Shown here: positions 5,164-10,599 of the stretch, piece after piece | How positions within the stretch are numbered: position 1 is the first letter of the stretch | How the letters are laid out: each line of letters starts with the position of its first letter | From: Candidatus Phascolarctobacterium caballi | GTDB taxonomy: Bacteria > Bacillota > Negativicutes > Acidaminococcales > Acidaminococcaceae | Length of the DNA stretch: 14,059 bases | Assembly: GCA_018065225.1 (NCBI GenBank) | Contig: JAGHTS010000169.1 | Span: 1-14,059, forward strand | Direction of reading: 5' to 3' | Program-made: the position numbers and the translations under genes | The notes under the pieces: model-generated | Seen by the model: the letters and a program-made list of their open reading frames with translations, nothing else | What the model was told of the DNA's origin: nothing | Database searches by the model: none

Positions 5164-5835
5164 TTACTTTACGCAGTACATATAAGTTGACAGTTTATCT
5201 TCCCCAGCATCGGGGTCATTCAAGAACGCATCAGCCATTGCCGCATAGAAATCTATATTATCTATGCCCATGCGTTTTGCTACCTTGTGATAATCCGAAT
5301 ACATCATTTTGAGAGCTACCCACCAATCAATTGGGTCAGCCGTAAAACCACCCTCGGTCATGGCTTCCTTTGACTGTTCGTAACTCCAGTGCACTCTACT
5401 AGTACCGACAAAGTTTTTCATGGATTTTAACCATCCCTCTGCGATTTCTCTTGTTGCTTTGGGATAGCTTTCTACCTCACCGTGTCCACGTTCCATTGTG
5501 CCGGCAATGCTCCCCATTTCGTTACGGATTGACGGGTACATTACCCTCATATCACGGTCACCGAAACCAACAACGGGCTTGTATTCTTCCCGTGACATAT
5601 TGTCACGCATCGGGTACGTTGAACGCACCGGCTCTGTCCAGCCCATGCGAGGACGGGTGTAGTCTTCTGTCATACGGTTCATGGGATAATCGCTGACGGG
5701 ATAGCCGCCCATGCGTTCACCCGTTCGCTCATTGTCGGAGCGGTAATAATAATTAGTGATATTCACCCGTCTGTTATCATCACCGTCACGGTCACGCTTT
5801 CCAGCTTCATGGAGAATTAATGCTCTGTTACTCAT
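5164..5835 (-). CDS. hypothetical phage protein with conserved C-terminal helical domain, 223 aa
   Basis: The N-terminal half (residues 1-115) is low complexity, rich in Arg, Tyr, Pro, Met and Asp (for example YPMNRMTEDYTRPRMGWTEP), and probably disordered. The C-terminal part (about 125-223) is a compact helical domain: ATREIAEGWLKSMKN, HWSYEQSKEAM, DPIDWWVALKMMYSDYHKVA, DFYAAMADAFLNDPDAGEDK. I associate this domain with hypothetical proteins of gut Firmicutes phages, from memory; no function is known to me. GGGGGGTGAG precedes ATG 5835. It is the last gene of the cassette, four bases after its neighbour. Confidence 0.75.
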   Translation of the reverse strand: MSNRALILHEAGKRDRDGDDNRRVNITNYYYRSDNERTGERMGGYPVSDYPMNRMTEDYTRPRMGWTEPVRSTYPMRDNMSREEYKPVVGFGDRDMRVMYPSIRNEMGSIAGTMERGHGEVESYPKATREIAEGWLKSMKNFVGTSRVHWSYEQSKEAMTEGGFTADPIDWWVALKMMYSDYHKVAKRMGIDNIDFYAAMADAFLNDPDAGEDKLSTYMYCVK

Positions 5836-5839
5836 TTAC

Positions 5840-6211
5840 TCACCCCCCAATTGCCGGTAATGTTTCCGTTGTGCAATCACCAAGTTTGCCCAATAGCTTG
5901 AAAGTGCCGCCCGTTGCGGACGTTACTACCCTTGTAGAGTACCGTGTACGGGTACGCAAGGCACTAATGGTTACTTGCTGGCAATCGCACGTTGTGAGCT
6001 GATAACTGTTTGTACCGACAACAATGAAAACGGGAGCGTTGATTACTGCCGTTGCCGGTAATGCTTGAGCAAGCACAATACAGTATTTCTCACCGTTGTT
6101 ATAGCTTGCTGTGGGAATGGTAATTGAAACCGCACCCGTTGTTGTGCTGTACGCAATGCTTGTGGAAAGAATTAAATGCTTGCATAATCTGCAAGACGTT
6201 TTACAAGACAT
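5840..6211 (-). CDS. cysteine-rich hypothetical phage protein, 123 aa
   Basis: The start MSCKTSCRLCKHLILSTSIA at 6211 is chosen for GAGGTGATTAT just upstream; an ATG six codons earlier has no such site. The N-terminus has three Cys in ten residues (C3, C7, C10) and the later segment LTTCDCQQVTISALRTRTRY has two more. The middle is beta-rich (AVSITIPTASYNNGEKYCIV, and AVINAPVFIVVGTNSYQLTT), and the C-terminus is RTRTRYSTRVVTSATGGTFK. The profile suggests a small beta-sandwich, perhaps a surface or structural decoration protein. This is inference; no family name is recognised. Confidence 0.7.
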   Translation of the reverse strand: MSCKTSCRLCKHLILSTSIAYSTTTGAVSITIPTASYNNGEKYCIVLAQALPATAVINAPVFIVVGTNSYQLTTCDCQQVTISALRTRTRYSTRVVTSATGGTFKLLGKLGDCTTETLPAIGG

Positions 6212-6260
6212 ATAATCACCTCTTATCAAGGGAGCGGCATATAGCCGCCCCCGAATTCAA

Positions 6261-6938
6261 TTAGCAACAGCCGCAATTATTGCTTTGCTGATAGCAATAC
6301 GGTGCTGGTACTGTCCATGCCGGCACGGGAGCTGGACGGAGCTGGTTAATCAAATACTGATTCTGCATACTCTGCGATGCCGCAAGCTCAAGTGCGTTGA
6401 TACGCTGAGTCTGTTCTGCAATTCTCTCATCCTTACGTGCCATTTCCATCTGTGTGAGACGTTCATTAATTGCACGGTAATTTGCATTATCGTTATCAAC
6501 GATGTCTCTTGTGTTCATACTCATAGAGTATTTAAGGTCTGCGGTTGCCGCCCTATTGTCACAGCAACATTGTGCAAGCTGTGCGGAAAGTGCGTTCTGT
6601 CCTTGGAGTGTAGCGATGTTTGCCGCATTAAAGCCGCTCTGCATCTGCATTCCAAGACCGGCAATGTTAGAGTTAATGCCGTTCATCTGTGCAAGCTGGT
6701 CATAGCCGAGAGAGCAAATGCCGTTGTTAACGCCATCAAGCTTGCGTTCAATGTTTGCGAAATCGGATGTCAGTACATAACCGTTCATAGCACCACCACC
6801 GTTGCCGGCAAAGCCGTTGCCGCCCCAGCCGAATATCATGGCGAATATGATAATAACTACCCACCATGAACAGCCGCCAAAGCCGCCACCGTTATCGCTC
6901 TGTCCTGCGAGAAATCCACTTGTGAAATCATCTGCCAT
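6261..6938 (-). CDS. glycine-rich membrane protein with coiled coil and Cys-rich tail, 225 aa
   Basis: The N-terminus MADDFTSGFLAGQSDNGGGF leads into one membrane segment (about 25-38, WWVVIIIFAMIFGW), then a Gly/Asn-rich stretch (39-53). Residues 57-120 are helical with phage-like heptads; QCCCDNRAATADLKYSMS follows, then a long charged coiled coil (about 140-190, EMARKDERIAEQTQRINALE). The tail is Pro-rich and ends CYQQSNNCGCC. Proteins with this 'AGQSD-Gly-rich-membrane-coiled-coil' layout occur, as far as I recall, in many gut Clostridia phages with no assigned function. The site GGGGGAAA lies upstream of ATG 6938. Possibly a membrane-anchored infection or envelope protein. Confidence 0.75.
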   Translation of the reverse strand: MADDFTSGFLAGQSDNGGGFGGCSWWVVIIIFAMIFGWGGNGFAGNGGGAMNGYVLTSDFANIERKLDGVNNGICSLGYDQLAQMNGINSNIAGLGMQMQSGFNAANIATLQGQNALSAQLAQCCCDNRAATADLKYSMSMNTRDIVDNDNANYRAINERLTQMEMARKDERIAEQTQRINALELAASQSMQNQYLINQLRPAPVPAWTVPAPYCYQQSNNCGCC

Positions 6939-6989
6939 AGATGTTTCCCCCTTTATAATTTTATTTTGAAATCCCGTGCACGGATTTTC

Positions 6990-7202
6990 TTACCTTAAAC
7001 CGAGAGAACGTGCGATTGCTTCAACCGTTGTTCCTCTTTCTTTCGCCATATTCTGAGCCATGAGCAATAATTCATTTTCGCTCTTGCCTTGTACCATCTT
7101 GAGAGCTTGAGCCATCTGTGGGTTATTTTGAGCCATTTGTGCGGCTATCTGCATCGGATTGCCGGAACGCATCAAGTTAACAAGTTGCATCGGGTTAATC
7201 AC
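6990..7202 (-). CDS. Met/Gln-rich small hypothetical protein, 70 aa
   Basis: The start is taken as GTG at 7202 (MINPMQLVNLMRSGNPMQIA), because AAAGGTGG lies eight bases upstream; a longer GTG start at 7214 would sit inside that ribosome site. It overlaps the end of the preceding gene by eight bases. The protein is helical, Met- and Gln-rich, and ends with a segment resembling a small HTH or UBA-like fold (ENELLLMAQNMAKERGTTVE, then AIARSLGLR). Function unknown; part of the 7506-5164 cassette. Confidence 0.65.
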   Translation of the reverse strand: MINPMQLVNLMRSGNPMQIAAQMAQNNPQMAQALKMVQGKSENELLLMAQNMAKERGTTVEAIARSLGLR

Positions 7203-7506
7203 TTGCCGCACCACCTTTCAACGAATCCTTAAAGGCGTTGAATTCTTCCAGCGTGACATACTGCGGTGTAGGTTTCGGCTGTTCGGGCTGGCAATACTTG
7301 AATTCAAGAAAATCGCTTGAGCCGGTATTGCTGTTAAAACGTTTCAAGTAAATTACACCGTGTGCCAAATCGGGCATCACCGTACCCATGCTGAAATAAT
7401 CCGTTTGAGCCGCCATCGCTTCTTCCCGTGACGTAACCGCACGGCAAGTAAAAGTGCCTTGTGGCTGTGGCATAGGCTGATAATAATTCTGTCCGTAATA
7501 ATTCAT
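7195..7506 (-). CDS. hypothetical phage protein with Tyr/Gln/Pro N-terminus, 103 aa
   Basis: AAAGGGGG precedes ATG 7506. The N-terminus MNYYGQNYYQPMPQPQGTF is low complexity, followed by a compact domain (TCRAVTSREEAMAAQTDYFS, MPDLAHGVIYLKRFNS, DFLEFKYCQ) and a short helix (YVTLEEFNAFKDSL). It is the first gene of the five-gene cassette that ends at the terminator at 5124-5152. No clear promoter was found upstream; TTGTTT-N17-CATAGA in 7515-7545 is poor. Confidence 0.65.
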   Translation of the reverse strand: MNYYGQNYYQPMPQPQGTFTCRAVTSREEAMAAQTDYFSMGTVMPDLAHGVIYLKRFNSNTGSSDFLEFKYCQPEQPKPTPQYVTLEEFNAFKDSLKGGAASD

Positions 7507-7596
7507 TTGTAAGCCCCCTTTGTGCTTCTATGGTACAACGTAACCAAGAAAACAAGAAGAACGCTCACAGCTCAATTTAAGCCCATTTTAGGCAAC

Positions 7597-7621
7597 AAAA
7601 AAACCGCCCCTTTCGGAGCGG
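7597..7621 (-). terminator. leftward terminator of the 7634-8137 operon
   Basis: Stem CCGCCCC/GGAGCGG (one G-U pair in RNA) with a four-base loop, followed on the minus strand by seven T. Nearly the same hairpin occurs at 8246-8276. Confidence 0.8.
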
Positions 7622-7633
7622 CTTTATATTTAA

Positions 7634-7768
7634 TCAATCTTTCAAATCATGGTTTTCAAGATATTCTTCAATCATCTCTTCAACGATGTCAGCTACCGTG
7701 CAATCGTTGAGTTCTGACAGCCAGTCAAGCTTGTCTTCGGAATCGTCATAAACTCTAATTGATGTCAT
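7634..7768 (-). CDS. ribbon-helix-helix-like small DNA-binding protein, 44 aa
   Basis: ATG at 7768 is preceded by AAAGGGGAAACGAAA. The peptide MTSIRVYDDSEDKLDWLSEL, then NDCTVADIVEEMIEEYLENH, has the order beta strand (TSIRVYDD), helix A (EDKLDWLSEL), turn, helix B (TVADIVEEMIEEYLENH), the shape of CopG/Arc-type ribbon-helix-helix repressors. It is the last gene of an operator-controlled operon of three small genes. Such last-gene small DNA-binding proteins often regulate their own operon, as Aca proteins do for anti-CRISPR operons; this role is inferred only. Confidence 0.6.
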   Translation of the reverse strand: MTSIRVYDDSEDKLDWLSELNDCTVADIVEEMIEEYLENHDLKD

Positions 7769-7782
7769 TTTCGTTTCCCCTT

Positions 7783-7950
7783 TCACAGATTAATAAAGAT
7801 GTTCCAGCACTCTTTTAACGTATCGCCCTCAAGCGGCTTTGTTGCCATCGGAACGCACACAGATTCAAACGGGCATTTGTCGCAATCCTCGCACTTTTCG
7901 CAAGTTTTGTTGACTGCTTCTCTTAACATTTCGTATTCGCACCAAGACAT
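7783..7950 (-). CDS. small Cys-cluster protein, 55 aa
   Basis: Start MSWCEYEMLREAVNKTCEKC at 7950, chosen for GAAAGGGGAAAC just upstream; a longer in-frame start at 8031 would run into the preceding gene. Cysteines 17, 20, 23, 26 and 32 form a C-x2-C-x2-C-x2-C-x5-C cluster (plus C4 and C48), able to bind Zn or an Fe-S centre. Middle gene of the three-gene operon; 19 bases separate it from the preceding gene. No family recognised. Confidence 0.65.
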   Translation of the reverse strand: MSWCEYEMLREAVNKTCEKCEDCDKCPFESVCVPMATKPLEGDTLKECWNIFINL

Positions 7951-7969
7951 TTTTCGTTTCCCCTTTCTA

Positions 7970-8137
7970 TTACTTGTCCTTACCAGTCTTGAGAGTGTTC
8001 GCATAGGCGATTGCTTCTGCTGGAGTATCAAAGCGATGAAGATTTACACCGTACTTTACGGAATGGTTTGCGGTATCAACAATCTTGTAGATTCTGTAAC
8101 CGTTTACTTTTTCTGCGGATTTGATAACGTCTTTCAT
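7970..8137 (-). CDS. small hypothetical protein, 55 aa, first gene of an operator-controlled operon
   Basis: ATG at 8137 follows TAGGAGAC in a leader identical over 14 bases to that at 4657-4670. The peptide starts MKDVIKSAEKVNGYRIYKIV, has a beta-rich middle (SVKYGVNLHRF) and a C-terminal helix (TPAEAIAYANTLKTGKDK). It resembles small double-psi or AP2-like beta-beta-beta-alpha phage proteins only in a general way. Function unknown. It is the first gene behind the promoter at 8184-8212. Confidence 0.65.
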   Translation of the reverse strand: MKDVIKSAEKVNGYRIYKIVDTANHSVKYGVNLHRFDTPAEAIAYANTLKTGKDK

Positions 8138-8156
8138 TTTTATGTCTCCTATAAGT

Positions 8157-8170
8157 TACTCGTTTGTGTA
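8157..8170. promoter_or_regulatory. operator copy between promoter and first gene
   Basis: TACTCGTTTGTGTA, located like the copy at 5017-5030, next to the TAGGAG ribosome site of the 7970-8137 gene. Confidence 0.5.
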
Positions 8171-8183
8171 TCGCTGTGGCATT

Positions 8184-8212
8184 ATAATATCATACTCATT
8201 TGCGTATGTCAA
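8184..8212 (-). promoter_or_regulatory. leftward promoter with operator in its spacer
   Basis: Minus strand TTGACA (8212-8207), 17 bp, TATTAT (8189-8184); operator TACTCATTTGCGTA (8193-8206) fills the spacer. It drives the three small genes 8137-7634. The whole block resembles the promoter at 5047-5075. Confidence 0.82.
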
Positions 8213-8222
8213 CAGCATATTT

Positions 8223-8236
8223 TACTTTTTTGAGTA
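8223..8236. promoter_or_regulatory. operator copy upstream of the 8184-8212 promoter
   Basis: TACTTTTTTGAGTA, 30 bp from the spacer operator start to start, exactly as at 5086-5099. Confidence 0.55.
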
Positions 8237-8245
8237 ATTGAGCAT

Positions 8246-8276
8246 AAAAAAATAACCGCCCCTTTCGGAGCGGTTA
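8246..8276 (-). terminator. strong leftward terminator at the end of the tail-lysis operon
   Basis: A 10-bp stem TAACCGCCCC/GGAGCGGTTA (one G-U pair) with a four-base loop, followed on the minus strand by seven T. It insulates the operator-controlled promoter to the left from late transcription. Confidence 0.85.
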
Positions 8277-8279
8277 AAG

Positions 8280-8549
8280 TTACTGCTTTATGGACGTTGA
8301 GAGAGTGCCTACCCATTGCATAGAAGAGAACGCAACGTCAAGCTTTTTCATGCCTGAGCTGTACCGTCTTTTAATTGTGGTATCGCTCAATTCAAGGCGT
8401 TCTGCAAGCTTTTCAACGGTTTCGCCATCATATTCACGGGCTTTGATGCAATCCCATTCGGGAGCTGTTAAATTAGCTCTATGTACGGCAAATTCAACAA
8501 GCCCTCTATCGGGGTAATTGATAAAGCTGATAATCTGCCGTGTGTCCAT
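8280..8549 (-). CDS. sigma-70 region 4-like HTH protein, 89 aa
   Basis: Residues about 28-72 (LTAPEWDCIKAREYDGETVE, then KLAERLELSDTTIKRRYSSG) have the pattern of sigma factor region 4 HTH: Leu-Thr-x-x-Glu at the start, 'D-G-E-T-V-x-x-L-A' first helix, and 'SDTTIKRRYSSGMKKL' recognition helix. Proteins of this kind in Firmicutes phages may control late transcription or packaging genes; ArpU/sigma-like is the closest idea. It is the last gene of the tail-lysis operon, just before the terminator at 8246-8276. Upstream it is separated from the holin by five bases. Confidence 0.72.
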   Translation of the reverse strand: MDTRQIISFINYPDRGLVEFAVHRANLTAPEWDCIKAREYDGETVEKLAERLELSDTTIKRRYSSGMKKLDVAFSSMQWVGTLSTSIKQ

Positions 8550-8554
8550 AATAA

Positions 8555-8860
8555 TTAATAATCCCTCAATGCGGCATGAAGCTGGAGTACAGCCGATTCA
8601 ATAATACCGTTAACCTCATCGTTGACGGTATAGCCCATGTCTTCAAGCTTTTCTACCACATAGCTTTTCTTCTTTTCGGGGTCTGCAAAGCATTGTTCTG
8701 CCGCACCAACAAAAATGTCAATCCAGCGGCAAAGCTCATTAGTCTGTTGCTCACCGATTTTTGCAATGAGAACGGCTCTAACTTTAGGTACGATAACAAC
8801 GGTTACAATGCTTGCAACAAGCAGAATAACAGCGTTAATAATAGGGGTAATGTCTATCAT
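8555..8860 (-). CDS. phage holin, LL-H family-like
   Basis: A 101-residue protein with one N-terminal membrane helix (about residues 5-25, INAVILLVASIVTVVIV) and a soluble charged helical domain with AAEQCFADPEKKKSYVVEKL and a long C-terminal helix. Size, single membrane segment and the 'AEQ...KK.YV.E.L...G' pattern match LL-H-type holins, which open the membrane so that the endolysin can reach the cell wall. The start overlaps the stop of the upstream gene as ATGA (8857-8860). The neighbouring endolysin supports the call. Confidence 0.85.
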   Translation of the reverse strand: MIDITPIINAVILLVASIVTVVIVPKVRAVLIAKIGEQQTNELCRWIDIFVGAAEQCFADPEKKKSYVVEKLEDMGYTVNDEVNGIIESAVLQLHAALRDY

Positions 8861-9120
8861 TGTGTGCTACCTTTCCATTTTTCCAAATCTTCAATTCTGT
8901 GGTTTGCTACCTTGATTTGTTCTGTCTGTACTGCGGTCAGCTCTTCAAGCTTGTATGTACGCTCAATAATGTTATTGTGCTTTTCTACTTGCTTTTTCAG
9001 CTCTCCGACTTGATATTCAATCAATGCACGGGATTTCTCCGATTGTGCGTGATTTGTAATAAGGGATACGGTTAAAGTTACTGCGGCACTAAGGAATGCC
9101 GCTATAAGTGTTTCGGACAT
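8857..9120 (-). CDS. membrane-anchored coiled-coil protein, holin accessory-like, 87 aa
   Basis: Start MSETLIAAFLSAAVTLTVSL at 9120 is chosen because GGAG overlaps the stop of the endolysin gene just upstream. One N-terminal membrane segment (about 3-21) is followed by a long coiled coil (about 35-85: YQVGELKKQVEKHNNIIERT, EIKVANHRIEDLEKWKG-like). This layout resembles XhlA/hemolysin-type holin accessory proteins of Bacillus phages, but with the membrane segment at the opposite end. It sits between endolysin and holin. Confidence 0.7.
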   Translation of the reverse strand: MSETLIAAFLSAAVTLTVSLITNHAQSEKSRALIEYQVGELKKQVEKHNNIIERTYKLEELTAVQTEQIKVANHRIEDLEKWKGSTQ

Positions 9121-9122
9121 TG

Positions 9123-9830
9123 TTAACTCCACATTTTCTCAAAAGTTTCTTTGCCAACAATGCCGGTTGCCGCAATTCCTTTGCGTTGCTGGTACATGAC
9201 GGTTGCGTTATAAGTGTTTTGTCCAAAATCCCCGTCAGCTCCGTCAATGCCGACAGAAATCTTATTTGAGAGCAAAAACAGTTGCCATTGTCGGACAGCT
9301 TCACTTATCATTCCCATTTTAAGTACGGGGAGCGTTGCTATGCACGTTTCAACGGGCTGTACGGGCTTTTGCGGTTCATCCTCTACGGTTTCATGGGTAT
9401 AACGTAAAACGCAATCCCAAGTGCCGTAAAAGCCTTGTACGCAAATCTCATTGCCGCTGTTGTCAATGGTATCGGTTGTTCCCTCTCCCGAACGGGCATG
9501 GACAATTTGCCCGTTACCGATATAAAGAGCTGTATGTGTGGCATCGTTAAGAAGAACGTCACCACGCTTGAGCTGTGATACCGGCTGATTCGGGAGTACA
9601 TCAAAGCCGCATTTTTGAAATACTGTCCTCATGTTGCCGGTGTAAGTTGCACCCATGAGCTTCGGGGAGCGGTAAAGCATTTCCGCCTTTTGAAACGCAT
9701 GGTCATATGCCGAAATAACAAAGCTGGAACAATCATAGCTGTTGCCCCATCTTACTTGCTGAGAATAGCCGTGTGAATTGTCGTTAGCAATAGCAACAGC
9801 CCATTCACAAGCATCATTTATTATGCTCAT
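9123..9830 (-). CDS. endolysin: NlpC/P60-type peptidase plus peptidoglycan-binding domain
   Basis: A 235-residue lysis enzyme. The N-terminal domain (1-145) has the NlpC/P60 pattern: Cys34 in SYDCSSFVISAYDHAF as nucleophile, His99 in NDATHTALYIGNG and His111 in GQIVHARS as the likely partner residues. After a Pro/Gln linker (about 148-165) a PG_binding_1-type repeat follows (VLKMGMISEAVRQWQLFLLS, with GADGDFGQNTYNATVMYQQR and TGIVGKETFEKMW), which binds the cell wall. It cuts peptidoglycan, probably as a peptidase or amidase, to release progeny. The start overlaps the end of the upstream membrane gene. No signal peptide, as expected for holin-dependent release. Confidence 0.9.
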   Translation of the reverse strand: MSIINDACEWAVAIANDNSHGYSQQVRWGNSYDCSSFVISAYDHAFQKAEMLYRSPKLMGATYTGNMRTVFQKCGFDVLPNQPVSQLKRGDVLLNDATHTALYIGNGQIVHARSGEGTTDTIDNSGNEICVQGFYGTWDCVLRYTHETVEDEPQKPVQPVETCIATLPVLKMGMISEAVRQWQLFLLSNKISVGIDGADGDFGQNTYNATVMYQQRKGIAATGIVGKETFEKMWS

Positions 9831-10038
9831 CTTCCTTTTGCCATTCCCTTTCTTGTTGTTTTGTTTTGGCTGTTTTTATCCAGCCCATAAAGCCACATTC
9901 ACCCGTTGCCGCAATAAAAATGTACATTGTCAAGGTTGACGGTTCACACCCTTTTATACAAAAGATTATTAGGTCAACGACAATGTACAGAACAAGGAAT
10001 ATGGCAATACTGCGTAAGTATTTGTCCATTGTATTCAT
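9814..10038 (-). CDS. two-helix membrane protein upstream of the endolysin, 74 aa
   Basis: Start MNTMDKYLRSIAIFLVLYIV at 10038 is used because a GGTG site lies six bases upstream; a shorter start at 10029 is possible. Two membrane segments (about 10-28 and 35-54) are followed by a charged tail (KTAKTKQQEREWQKEDEHNK). Small proteins of this shape are common in the lysis modules of Firmicutes phages and might act as holin or antiholin; this is inferred from place and topology. A longer upstream reading would run into the tRNA gene and is not likely. Confidence 0.65.
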   Translation of the reverse strand: MNTMDKYLRSIAIFLVLYIVVDLIIFCIKGCEPSTLTMYIFIAATGECGFMGWIKTAKTKQQEREWQKEDEHNK

Positions 10039-10060
10039 ATGTTTCACCAATCGGTGTATA

Positions 10061-10134
10061 TGGCAGAGTATAACTGATTTGAACAATTACCGGCAGAGTC
10101 AAAGTCTGCTGTGCTACCATTACACCAATACTCT
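10061..10134 (-). tRNA. tRNA-Gln (anticodon UUG), with encoded CCA
   Basis: Folded by eye on the minus strand: acceptor AGAGTAT/ATACTCT (7 bp, first pair A-U), U8, D arm GTGT-AATGGTA-GCAC, anticodon stem GCAGA/TCTGC around loop CTTTGAC (anticodon TTG), a four-base variable loop, T arm AATTG-TTCAAAT-CAGTT, discriminator G and CCA. All stems close, the total is 74 nt, and the D-loop GG and T-loop TTCAAAT are normal. It lies between a tail-region gene and the lysis genes in the same direction, so it is phage cargo transcribed with the late operon, read by host RNase P and RNase Z. Anticodon UUG would decode CAA and CAG. Confidence 0.88.
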
Positions 10135-10216
10135 ATATGTCCGCACTCTAAAACTTGTGTGACTGTCAAGAAACTTGTGCGGTTAGTTTTTGATTTACTT
10201 ATAGGAGGTTGCAGAA

Positions 10217-10351
10217 ATGCAAGAGACTAACTTGTTTTGCGGTTGGAAAAGCGGAAAGGACAACGCATAACCGAGCCGCATCGGTTTGTTCCGTCTATCA
10301 AACGAAGGAGATTGTACACCCTATGGATATTATACCAATAGGGCGTTTTAG
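10217..10351 (+). pseudogene. plus-strand ORF with strong ribosome site and in-frame TAA at codon 18
   Basis: AGGAGGT at 10203 is seven bases before ATG 10217, the strongest Shine-Dalgarno match in the window. The ORF reads MQETNLFCGWKSGKDNA, TAA (10268-10270), then stays open in the same frame as PSRIGLFRLSNEGDCTPYGY and YTNRAF to a TAG. The sequence after TAA has protein-like composition. It may be a broken gene, a leader peptide, or simply chance. It is the only candidate coding unit on the plus strand right of attP. A weak -35/-10 pair (TTGTGC-N17-CTTATA, 10175-10203) is poorly placed. No family recognised. Confidence 0.35.
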
Positions 10352-10371
10352 GAAAAAGCGTAAAGCAAAAT

Positions 10372-10587
10372 TTATTTGCTGGCTTCGGCTGTGTAGAGTT
10401 CGTATTTAAGCTGATTGCCCTCATCGTCCATGACGATGCAACAAACCTTTACGGTATCTTCCTTTGCCATTGCAGAGGACATTGCAACGTGCAGTTGAAT
10501 GAGTGCTGTTTTGTAATCAGCATATTGGCTTGTGCCTTTTTCGTACTCACCGTTATCTTTCAGCCTGATTTGAACAAGAAAATACAT
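10372..10587 (-). CDS. small phage protein, 71 aa
   Basis: AAGGAG precedes ATG 10587, and the ribosome site overlaps the stop of the tail-fibre gene. The peptide starts MYFLVQIRLKDNGEYEKGTS, then QYADYKTALIQLHVAMSSAM, and ends LKYELYTAEASK. The order of strand, 'KGT', helix with conserved His, and final strands 'VCCIVMDDEGN' is a recurring small-protein type beside tail-fibre genes in gut Firmicutes phages (recalled, not searched). Possibly a tail-fibre chaperone or an accessory protein. Confidence 0.65.
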   Translation of the reverse strand: MYFLVQIRLKDNGEYEKGTSQYADYKTALIQLHVAMSSAMAKEDTVKVCCIVMDDEGNQLKYELYTAEASK

Positions 10588-10599
10588 TGTTATTTCTCC

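Noticed and set aside
6285..6869. A 194-codon open frame on the plus strand
   Set aside because: It is the reverse of the Gly/Asn-rich gene at 6261-6938, has no ribosome site and a Cys/His-rich composition typical of reverse frames.
10061..10134. Suppressor role of the tRNA for the TAA in the nearby plus-strand ORF
   Set aside because: The anticodon is UUG and would not read UAA; no sign of a recoded genome was seen, since genes here end at normal TAA, TGA or TAG.
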